Positions 18,649 through 26,541 of a stretch of 26,541 nt of DNA are shown here, piece after piece. Positions within the stretch are counted from its first letter, which is position 1; each line of letters begins with the position of its first letter. The DNA lies in NCBI GenBank assembly GCA_902459845.2, contig CABPSV020000142.1:1-26541 (forward strand), in the 5' to 3' direction. Under the pieces are notes generated by a model that saw nothing but the letters and a program-made list of their open reading frames with translations, had not been told where the DNA came from and did no database searches. The position numbers and the translations under genes are program-made. The DNA is from Hepatocystis sp. ex Piliocolobus tephrosceles (taxonomy: Eukaryota; Apicomplexa; Aconoidasida; Haemosporida; Plasmodiidae).

Positions 18649-21600
18649 TTACTATAGGTGATAAGTTAATTGATAGCGAAGACATTTTTCAGTTAAGTAA
18701 TAAGATTAAGAATACGAAGGTATATCAATGTATAGATACGATTTTGGAATGTATTTTTCATATGCCAGTTAAGATTGGAATATATGCAACTATATTAGGA
18801 ATAATAACAAAAAATAATGAAAAGTTAAAAACTCAATTAATTTCTAAATTAAATCATAATATAGAAGTTTTTGTGAAAAAGAATTTTTTACAATGTTTAT
18901 TATGGTGTAGATGTATAATAGGGTTAGGTTGTTGTGGTGTTTATGATTTTGATTATTGTTTAGATTTTTTAAAAAAATTATTAGAATTGAGTATAGAAAC
19001 ATACAATGAAAATCAATTTGTAAAAGCTGATAATATATTATATATACTTTTAAGTAATTTTTTTTATATTTCTAAACAGAAATATGATAGTAATAAAAAT
19101 GAGTTAGATTTATTATTAAATAGCAGTTTTGAGTTAATAGAAAAAAGGCAACGTTGTATTGATAATATAGACTTAGAAAGTGATGATATAAGTATAATTG
19201 AATATATTTATATTTATATTAATGGTGTTATTCATAGTAATAATTTTTATGATAGATTATTTTATTTGAAAGATGCATTAAAATGTTACTTAGATAATAA
19301 TTTAAAAAGTGTTGCCACGCATAGATTTTATCAAAAAGAAATATTTCAAAATATATTTTTAAAAAAACAAAAAGAGGATATAAACGATAGTAAAAGTTAT
19401 GAAAAAGATGATGATAAAAAAAATATTTTAATAAACAATACAAATGGTATAAATAATGAAAAAAATGATAATGACGATGATGAAATTTTGTTAGATGATA
19501 TACATGACGTTATAGAAGAAATTGGTGGTAGTGTTGAAAAAAAAAAGGAAAATATAACAGAAGATAGTTTAAAAGGAATTCCAAAAAAAGAATTAGCGGT
19601 AATGGATTGTATTAAAGAATGTTTAAATGTTAAACATTTTTTAAAATATGATTGTGAAGAGTTTATAAGCAGTTTACAAATAATATTTCATACAAAGTAT
19701 GCTAATAGTAACAATATACACGATATATGGTTAATACAAGAACATATTTTACACATAATTGAGTTATATAAAGATAGTTCAGAGTTTTGTTCTAAAGTTT
19801 TAGGTGTATATGTTCAATTACAAAGTAAAATGTATAATAATGTTTTAATTGAAGTTATAATTAATAAATTATTGGCATCTTTTAATGATAGTAATTATTA
19901 TTTTTATATTTCGTTAATTCATAGACTTTTATTAATTAATAAAAACTTAGGAAGTGTAGTTATAAGATGTGTTAAATTTATTATAAATAAAAATCTTGAT
20001 TTATTAGATAATGAATCTTTTTATTTGTTTATGGAGTTGTGTTTATATTTGTTATCTCATTTTTTATTTGAAAATAAGTTAGCAAGAAATAAAGAAATTT
20101 TTTTTAAACGAAAATATAATGATATGAATAAAATTTTGCAAGTAAAGAACGATAACGTGAATCAATCAAATCAGTCGAACATAAACATAGAACAGAATAA
20201 AGAGTTTGGAAATACATTTACTTCGAATGATTTAAAAGGTGTTAGTAGCGGTATTGGTAGCGGTATTAGTAGCGGTATTAGTAGCGGTATTAATAGCGGT
20301 ATTAATAGCGTTATTGACAGCGGTATTAATAGCGGTATTGACAACGTTATGTCAGAAAATTTGTTACTCGATAAGCAAATGGCAGTAATTATTGGGGAAA
20401 ATGATAATATTAAAAATGAGAATTTAGGAAGTGTCAAAAAAAATGTTATTTTAACAAAAAATGAAAGTACTTTGAATAAAATGAAAAGTCATGAGTTAAA
20501 AGTACCTTATTGTTTAGATATTGATATTAAATATAGCTCAGATGAAGAGGACATAGATGATGAAAAAAAAGAAGAAGAACGAAAAAAAGAAGAAGTAAAC
20601 TTAGAATCAAAAATCAATCGTAATACTAATGATGGTTATGGAGAAGACGAAGATGTTGATTATGACGATGAAGAGGGTGACGAACGAAATGATATAAACC
20701 ACCACAACAACGATAGTGATAATTTGTATGATGAAGAAAACAATGAATATAGTAATTTTGATTGTTCCATTTTTATAGAAGAATTACAAAAAATGAATAT
20801 GACTAAAAACTTAAAAAGGTTTACTAGTTTAATGTATAATGTAAAAAAAAAACATCATAGAAAATGGGTAAAAAATTTTTATTTTAAATCATTTTCTTTA
20901 GTTTATAAAAACGATACAAATGATTTGATACCCAAGTCAGTTATTGATTATTGTAATAGTTTTATCTGTGTTAAAGACAAATCGCATGAACAATTATATG
21001 AATATATGATATTTCAGATTATTTTAAAATATACTTTGAATGAAGTTAATGATATGGAGGATAAATATATTGATATGAGTAATTCGAAAAAAAAAAACTA
21101 TGACAATTATAGCAGTAATAAACGTACTAATTTTACTATTGATACTGTGAATAATAATAATGTTCTATACAATAGTAATAGTAGTGATAACATGAATAAT
21201 GAAAATGCGATAAATGAGTTTAAAACAGTAATTAATGAATTAATTGAAAATTTTTTACAATATTTAGATACAAAAATGTATTTGAATAAGATCCCAATGT
21301 TTTTTAACAATTTATCACAAAATGTTTATTTATTAAAGGAATATAACAATAATAGAAATATTAATAAATTAAATGTTTTTTTTTTTGATAGTTATATATA
21401 TCCTAATGATTTTTTAATAAAGTCAGAAAAGTGGGATAGTCATAATATATTAATACTTTTATTTAAGGCTATGATATTTTTTGGAGAATCTAATGTATCG
21501 GACTTGGAGAAAATATTTAAAACTCATGCAGTTATATTTCATAATTATAAAAATTCAAGTTATAATATGCGTTCGGACGATGCAAAAAAAGAGTTTGACA

Positions 21601-22498
21601 TAGATCTAATCAAAACGGTTTACAATTACTTTAATAACTCAATTTTATTTAATGTAATTGTAAATATATTACTTAAAAATAAAATAATGGATGAATTTTC
21701 CGTTATCTCTTATATTTTTGATATAATGAGCGACTCCAGCTTAGGTATAATACATGTTTTTGTTTTTTTATATGATTATGATTTGTAAAACATTTTTGCA
21801 TGACAAATATGTTTAGTCCAGTCGCGTTATGTTCACCTCGTTTGTTCACCTTGTTTGTTTACCTCGTTTGTTCACTTTGTTTGTTCACCTCGTTTGTTCA
21901 CCTCGTTATGTTCACCTCGTTTGTTCACCTCGTTTGTTCACCTCGTTATGTTCACCTCGTTTGTTCACCTCTTTTGTTTATCTCGTTTACCGCTGTTGAT
22001 CATGTTTTTTACCGCGTTTTACTTATCTCTTTCATCGCTGTTGACCATTTTTTTTTACCGCTTTCTTTTTTTTTTCCTTTTACAGACGAATGCTATGTTC
22101 AAAAACTTATTTACGAAATCGTAAAAAATTTAATTACGGAAAAAGACCAAAACGATTTAAAAAAAAACAACTTGAAAAGAAAACAAACTAAAAATGAAAA
22201 TGAACAATTAATAAAAGAATTAGACGATAAAAATCAAGAACTTAATAATAAAATTTTTCATTTGACAAATGAAACAATTATGATGTTCAGTAAAAAAATG
22301 ATGCAATTAAAAAATGAGTCGAATTCATATATGAGTAAAGAAATGTTAAAAGAATTATTAGTATATATGCGAACATTTGGTAAATACATAGACATCGATA
22401 ATTTTATGCAATCATGTCAGGATTATTCTTTTGCATCAGAATTAATGGAGTTAGGAACAGTTTTTAAATATGCTAGTTTAAAAAAAAAAGCGGTATAA
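18609..22498 (+). CDS. NCBP1: Nuclear cap-binding protein large subunit CBP80/NCBP1, about 1182 residues
   Basis: Join 18609-21744 and 22086-22498, intron 341 bp; donor TTAG|GTATAA, acceptor CCTTTTACAG, split Asp codon (G|AC). CBP80 pairs with CBP20 to bind the m7G cap of nuclear transcripts and serves splicing, export and decay. The N-terminal MIF4G domain is seen in the DTILECIFHMPVKIGIYATI segment (about 42-62; human: LPEKLTIYTTLVGLL), with helices to about 185. A second helical domain (about 330-500) has IEVIINKLLASF, then LDNESFYLFMELCLYLLSHF, like human VEVIFAELF and FINWFSHHLSNF. A long linker follows: an SGI repeat (544-579) and an acidic stretch (about 638-715). The third domain has ILLKNKIMDEFSVISYIF before the intron (human: MIRTQIVDCAAVANWIF) and YEIV after it (human WEIL), then a charged helix. 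It is about 390 residues longer than human CBP80 (790), mainly through the linker. Exon 2 alone looks like a coiled coil and could be missed by annotation. Confidence 0.85.
20238..20345 (+). repeat. 12-bp coding repeat in CBP80, GIS/N-S, 9 units
   Basis: Nine 12-bp units, for example GGTATTAGTAGC and GGTATTAATAGC, encode Gly-Ile-Ser/Asn-Ser; one unit has Val at the Gly position. It lies in the linker between the second and third CBP80 domains. AGC is used throughout, although AGT is the usual Ser codon in the gene. Confidence 0.92.
21831..21988 (+). repeat. 13-bp intronic minisatellite GTTCACCTCGTTT, 12 units
   Basis: Twelve head-to-tail units; ten are 13 bp and two are 14 bp (ending GTTAT). 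They fill 158 of the 341 bp of the CBP80 intron. The period rotates through all three frames, so the open frame across it is accidental. Just downstream a second, imperfect duplication of about 44 bp (CGCTGTTGAxCAT...TTTACCGC) runs up to the acceptor pyrimidine tract. The CCTCG core is strikingly GC-rich for an intron in this genome. Confidence 0.92.
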
Positions 22499-22840
22499 AC
22501 AGAAAAGTGTATACATACGTGAGCATAACTACATTAATGTTTGTTCTTAAAAAAAAAAGGAAAAAGGTAAAAAAAAAAAGGAAAAAAGTAAAAAAAAAAA
22601 GAGAAAATATGAGCTATCTTTTTTTTTAAGCAAAAGTAAAATATACTTTAAATGTTTTATGATTTTTTGTAGTTTATTTTTCTATATTATTTTTTATACA
22701 TATATATACTTATATATTTATATGTGTAAATGGGTATGCGTTTTATTGTGACATGTATAATACCGAAAAAAAAAAAAAACTTATGAATGTTTCATAGAAC
22801 AATATATATAAAATTTATGTATAAATATTAATTTTGATTG

Positions 22841-22872
<32 letters not shown>

Positions 22873-23088
22873 CATAAAACAATAGAATGTTTTGCATTAC
22901 AATAAGCATTATACATATTGAAAAACAAAATGAACAGAAGATTGATGCTGAATTAGATTTATCTTTGCTATATATATATATATATATACATTTTAATAAT
23001 GTATGTGTATGCATTTATAAAATAATAATATGAATCATGCATGGAATATATATATATATATATATATGTATATGTATACACCATATAG
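22499..23088. other. Convergent 3' region between CBP80 and the secretory gene
   Basis: 590 bp between two facing genes. Contents are an A-rich purine array (22549-22608), a 28-nt A run near 22846-22872, two (AT)n runs (about 22971-22988 and 23047-23066), and short T runs. I see no gene or RNA feature. Confidence 0.7.
22549..22608 (+). repeat. Homopurine-like array, about 19-bp units
   Basis: Three copies of an A-run, GG or GAG, A-run unit separated by GTA (A10-GG-A5-GGT, A10-GG-A6-GT, A11-GAGA). On the + strand it is almost pure purine, just after the CBP80 stop. Confidence 0.7.
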
Positions 23089-25872
23089 TTATGGGTTTCT
23101 AAACTTAAATTCAATTTTTTTGGGAGCATTTATTAAAAGAGTCGTGTGCTCATATTTGTAAGCTAATGATAACTGAAAAATGAATGGGAAAATATCTATT
23201 GGTATTTTATAATGTAAGTAGTAAATATAATTTTGGTCGATTTTAAAATGATCATGATTTAATTTTTTTTTTAAAATATTACTTAATGGAAAATCTTTAA
23301 AATTATCAATAGTATAATTTGCATAATCATGAACATTTGATATGGAAGTTATTTTGTTAATCAATATATTTTTTTTCATATTATTAAGTAATATATTTGT
23401 GTATTTTTGATTAAATAAAACTTCATAATTACTTTTTGGTTTTTTGTTATGTTTTTTTTTAGCAACTTTGGTTTTTATATTTTTTTTTTTTTTTTTAATT
23501 TTTAATTTATTGTTGTATGGTATATTTGTAGTATTTATGTGATCATTGTTTATGTTTCCATAAATTGTATTTCCATCACTGACATTATTATTTATATCCG
23601 AATTTTCTACAGTTCCATCATGTAATGTTTGGTAATTTTCTATATCTTCTATTTCTTGATCTAAACTTAATTCTTCCAGAATGACATCTTCATTTTCTAA
23701 CTTGTTGTTATTGTTTTGTTTTTTCGTTTTACTGCTTCTTTCGTATATTTGATTGTCTGTTGCAACAGTATCAATTTTGTTAGGATAAATTGTTAATCCA
23801 GTATCTTTATTTGTATTATCAGTTTTGTCAGTTTTGTCATATATGTCAAAATTGTATGGATCCATTTCGTCATTAATGTAGTTATTAAATATATCATATA
23901 CATTATTCTTATGAATAAAACTATGTTTTAAATTTGTGTTAATTTGGTTAAAAAAATTATATATTTTTTTTTTATCATAAATGACTGAAAAAATATCCAT
24001 ATGTGGTATATCTTTATAATAGATATTTTCATTAAGCATAACTGATAAAATTAGCTCATAATATTTAATTTCTTTTTCATGTGAATAAATCCATTTTTTT
24101 TTTATTTTTTTCTTAATGTTTTTTGTTTTTCCTATAACGGTACTATTACTTAATTTGACAAAAATAACATTTATATTTACTTCTTTTTTTTCGTTTTTTT
24201 CTTTTATTTCTTGCATAGTTTGGAATATAGAATTATTATTATCACTTCGCACAACTTGATCGTTTATTTGATTTTTTCCCTGATCATTAATTGTTACATC
24301 GACATCCGAGTTTTTTAATAAATTTGTTTTATTTTCATCATAACCGATATTATCACATTTATAGAAATCTTTGTAATGTTTTATTATTAATGGAAAATCA
24401 TTTAAAATGTTTTTAAAATCTTTTTCATTATTTAAATTGTTTTTATTCAGTTTTTCTTCATTTATAATTTTTTTAGTTTCTTTTATCATATCTTCTTCTT
24501 TTTTAATTTCTTCTGCATCTTCATATTTTGAATAGCCGTATAGAAAAAACTCTTCATCTAGTTTTTTTTTTTCTTCTTCTATTATCTCTTGAAAGCTTTT
24601 TTTTTTATTTTCTTTATTTTCTGCGTCGCTACTCAACTCTTGACCACTCAGCTCTTTACCACTCAACTCTTTGCCATTTGATTGGTTTGTTATATTGTTT
24701 TTGTTTTGTTCAATTTGATCATATTGATCAATTTTTTGGTTTTCGTTTTGTTCAAGTGGTACCGTTTGGTTTGGTTGATCACCACTTAGAATATTCGCTT
24801 CTTGATTAAGTAAAGAATCAATATCTGTTATATCATTATTTTGCATATCTTTAATGTACATATCTTTTATTTTTTCAATATCTGATGTTGATATTAATTC
24901 ATCTTGTTCTGTTTTTTTTTTTTTTAATAAGTTTTGGTCATCTGATTGTTGTGCATTTTGTACATCTATATTATTTGATATATTGTAAAAATTAACATTA
25001 TTATAAGAATTGTGAAAAATGTTATGAACTGCGTTGTAAAGAGCCATACATTCATATTTCCAATTACAGTAATAAATAACAAAGTAATATTCTTTTGTTT
25101 TTTCATTTTTTATTTTTAGATTTTTAAAAAAATTAGATTTATCTTCTTGTTCTATTTTAATCATGTTAGCCCAATCTTCTCTTTGAACTTTTTCATAAGT
25201 ATTAAAATAAGTAAATTTTTCTCCAAATTTGTGTATAAAATTTTTAATAATTTCTTTGTTTCTTTCAACTAATGTATTATTTTTATTAAATAAAAAATCA
25301 TTGTTTTGGAAAGGTATACTATTTGTTCCATTGTTTGATACTTCGTTATGTATGAATTGCTTATAAATTTTATTTTTAAATTGTTCATGTTTAAACAAAT
25401 TCAGTATATGAAATATATATGCTAATATATCATCACTGTATTTAAAAGAATCATATGTGTACTTTTTTTCGACATTTATTGGTATATTATTGCTTACATA
25501 TTTAAAATTAGCATTAATAAATAAATTATTTTCCTTTTTAATTTTTGCTTTCTGTTCTGTTTCCTGTTCAATTTTTTTTCTTAATTCTGCCTCATGTTCT
25601 TCATTTTGTGTGTAAGTTGTCGTGTACGTACTACTACAATTGTCACTGCAGCTGTTATTGTAATTGTTATTGTTGTTAATTATAGTTTTATTATTGTTAA
25701 TGTTGCTGTTATATATAACTGATCTAGTGTTATGATATTTATTAGCTCTGTTTTTTTGATCAAAAAAAAATAAATTCGTTTTATTAGTTTCAAGTATCTT
25801 ATGTATTTTAAAACATATACAAATAAAGTTCAATATAAGGTAGTACACAGTTGTTTTTAAAATTATTTTCAT
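23089..25872 (-). CDS. Secretory-pathway protein, possible degenerate thioredoxin fold, 927 residues
   Basis: Single exon from an ATG preceded by AAAC on its strand. The N-terminus MKIILKTTVYYLILNFICIC is a signal peptide or anchor (hydrophobic about 8-21), followed by a Lys/Asn-rich segment (22-85) that could be an apicoplast transit peptide or just low complexity. Next are a charged helix (EAELRKKIEQETEQKAK, about 93-110) and a globular-looking region (120-300). Residues 261-300 fit a thioredoxin beta-alpha-beta: YYFVIYYCNWKYECMALYNA, then VNFYNIS; W271-KYE-C275 aligns with the WCGPC active site, so the first Cys is Lys. After a low-complexity insert (300-560; acidic/Gln/Asn, three ELSGx copies) comes IPHMDIFSVIYDKKKI (Pro623), which fits the cis-Pro strand. 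Another charged insert (about 700-830) precedes a C-terminal hydrophobic region with LTxxY-like helices. The signal sequence is solid; the fold is an inference from pattern only. Confidence 0.75.
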   Translation of the reverse strand: MKIILKTTVYYLILNFICICFKIHKILETNKTNLFFFDQKNRANKYHNTRSVIYNSNINNNKTIINNNNNYNNSCSDNCSSTYTTTYTQNEEHEAELRKKIEQETEQKAKIKKENNLFINANFKYVSNNIPINVEKKYTYDSFKYSDDILAYIFHILNLFKHEQFKNKIYKQFIHNEVSNNGTNSIPFQNNDFLFNKNNTLVERNKEIIKNFIHKFGEKFTYFNTYEKVQREDWANMIKIEQEDKSNFFKNLKIKNEKTKEYYFVIYYCNWKYECMALYNAVHNIFHNSYNNVNFYNISNNIDVQNAQQSDDQNLLKKKKTEQDELISTSDIEKIKDMYIKDMQNNDITDIDSLLNQEANILSGDQPNQTVPLEQNENQKIDQYDQIEQNKNNITNQSNGKELSGKELSGQELSSDAENKENKKKSFQEIIEEEKKKLDEEFFLYGYSKYEDAEEIKKEEDMIKETKKIINEEKLNKNNLNNEKDFKNILNDFPLIIKHYKDFYKCDNIGYDENKTNLLKNSDVDVTINDQGKNQINDQVVRSDNNNSIFQTMQEIKEKNEKKEVNINVIFVKLSNSTVIGKTKNIKKKIKKKWIYSHEKEIKYYELILSVMLNENIYYKDIPHMDIFSVIYDKKKIYNFFNQINTNLKHSFIHKNNVYDIFNNYINDEMDPYNFDIYDKTDKTDNTNKDTGLTIYPNKIDTVATDNQIYERSSKTKKQNNNNKLENEDVILEELSLDQEIEDIENYQTLHDGTVENSDINNNVSDGNTIYGNINNDHINTTNIPYNNKLKIKKKKKNIKTKVAKKKHNKKPKSNYEVLFNQKYTNILLNNMKKNILINKITSISNVHDYANYTIDNFKDFPLSNILKKKLNHDHFKIDQNYIYYLHYKIPIDIFPFIFQLSLAYKYEHTTLLINAPKKIEFKFRNP

Positions 25873-25940
25873 GTTTTATTTCATTTTTTCTGTTTTAACC
25901 GACTTAAATATCGATTTTTGTTTTTTTTTTTTTTTTTTTA

Positions 25941-25953
25941 GGGGGGAGGGGGA
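25941..25953 (+). promoter_or_regulatory. G-run GGGGGGAGGGGGA upstream of the secretory gene
   Basis: Two runs of six and five G separated by one A, about 70 bp upstream of the minus-strand ATG. Runs of G are very rare in this composition. AGGGGGA inside it matches the Plasmodium heat-shock G-box consensus (A/G)NGGGG(C/A). On the + strand the T19-AG just before it also resembles a splice acceptor. Function unproven. Confidence 0.45.
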
Positions 25954-26460
25954 GAGAGCCTAGCAGGTAGTAATATAATGTTTGTTTTGTGTTGCTATTT
26001 TATTTGATGTTAATTTTGTTTTATATTTCAATTTTTTTTTTTTTATTATAAACTTCATTTAGGTGTGTTATGTTTAAAAATATTTTAAGTTTCTTTCTGG
26101 TTTTAAGTTTTAGTATTTAGTTTATTTTTGTTTTAACATTCTTTTTAGTTTTAGTAAATCATTTTTTTTTTTTTTTATTAACGTATTTATATTTTTAACA
26201 TTTGCCAAAAAAAAAAAAAAAATAATAAAATTTATTTGTGTTAAATTTGCTAAACTTAGTTAAACAACGATATATAATGTTAATAGCATTTATTTAGTTT
26301 ATGTGAAACATTAATTCTTCATATAAAAACTTATCTCCTTTTTCGTTTTAGTCAGTTTTTTTTGTTATTCTGCAGGAATAAATATATTTATTTATACCAA
26401 GATGTATTTTTTAAATAAATTCACTAACATTATATACACACATGTACATATTTGGGATGT

Positions 26461-26541
26461 GTTACGTTTGTTACGTTTGTTACGTTTGTTACGTTTGTTG
26501 CGTTTGTTACGTTTGTTACGTTTGTTACGTTTGTTACGTTT
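26461..26541. repeat. 9-bp tandem repeat GTTACGTTT, 9 units to window end
   Basis: Nine 9-bp copies, eight perfect and one with GTTGCGTTT, end exactly at the window edge, so the true length is unknown. The period is a multiple of three and two frames on each strand are open, so coding cannot be ruled out. Confidence 0.93.

Larger units (their letters stand above)
25873..26541. promoter_or_regulatory. Upstream region of the secretory gene
   Basis: 669 bp upstream of the minus-strand gene to the window end. Contents are a 19-nt T run followed by a G-run (25941-25953), several T and A runs, and a 9-bp array at the end. Two readings of the last 90 bases are open (an ATG at 26457 continuing as Cys-Tyr-Val repeats on +, or Lys-Arg-Asn/Asn-Val-Thr repeats on -), so a neighbouring gene may begin or end here, but nothing else supports one. 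Confidence 0.6.

Noticed and set aside
21785..21800. GTAAAA as the CBP80 intron donor
   Set aside because: Good consensus, but it leaves two bases and the acceptor at 22085 needs one, so the frame breaks; it also adds 14 residues that do not align.
21800..22498. A separate 232-residue gene starting at 21800
   Set aside because: Its first half is the intronic 13-bp repeat and its second half is the true CBP80 exon 2.
1..26541. tRNA, rRNA, CRISPR array, transposon ends or viral genes
   Set aside because: No cloverleaf, direct-repeat/spacer pattern, transposase motif or terminal inverted repeat pair was seen; the tandem arrays have no unique spacers.

Overview
This window is nuclear DNA of a malaria parasite (genus Plasmodium). 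The evidence is extreme A+T richness, T and A homopolymers up to 49 nt, short introns with GTA/GTG donors and pyrimidine-AG acceptors, Asn/Lys/Ile-rich proteins with low-complexity inserts, and two conserved eukaryotic genes greatly expanded by such inserts. I cannot assign a species from the sequence alone. There is no prokaryotic, viral, mobile-element or CRISPR content.

Layout. (1) About 79-3126 (+): most of an unrecognised, repeat-rich protein whose 5' end is unresolved. A GTG at 307 is the only start-like codon near the 5' end of the long open frame, so the true start lies in another exon or frame. (2) 3899-5203 (-): a two-exon hypothetical protein with a 41-nt poly-A run directly after its 5' splice site. 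(3) 5204-7472: a 2.3-kb divergent promoter region with a 45-bp x4 minisatellite, a 14-bp x9 array, a 49-nt T tract and one patch of more balanced base composition. (4) 7473-17014 (+): a two-exon gene of about 3082 residues that I read as proteasome scaffold ECM29, with a first exon of only 32 codons. (5) 17015-18608: intergenic, with a 14-bp array, a perfect hairpin and a 48-nt T tract. (6) 18609-22498 (+): the large subunit of the nuclear cap-binding complex (CBP80/NCBP1), two exons, with a minisatellite filling nearly half of its intron. (7) 22499-23088: convergent 3' region. (8) 23089-25872 (-): a single-exon protein with an N-terminal signal sequence and a pattern suggesting a degenerate, heavily interrupted thioredoxin fold. 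(9) 25873-26541: its upstream region, with a rare G-run and a 9-bp array that runs off the window.

The genes do not form a pathway. ECM29 (proteasome quality control) and CBP80 (nuclear mRNA cap binding) are housekeeping functions, and neighbours in this genus are transcribed separately. The most interesting signals are the 32-unit indel-free hexapeptide array in gene 1, tandem splice donors beside a poly-A run in gene 2, the hidden ECM29 first exon, the CBP80 intron minisatellite with its start-codon-overlapping uORF, and the possible redox-dead thioredoxin-like secretory protein. All family calls come from reading the translation by eye against remembered family patterns; no search was run.
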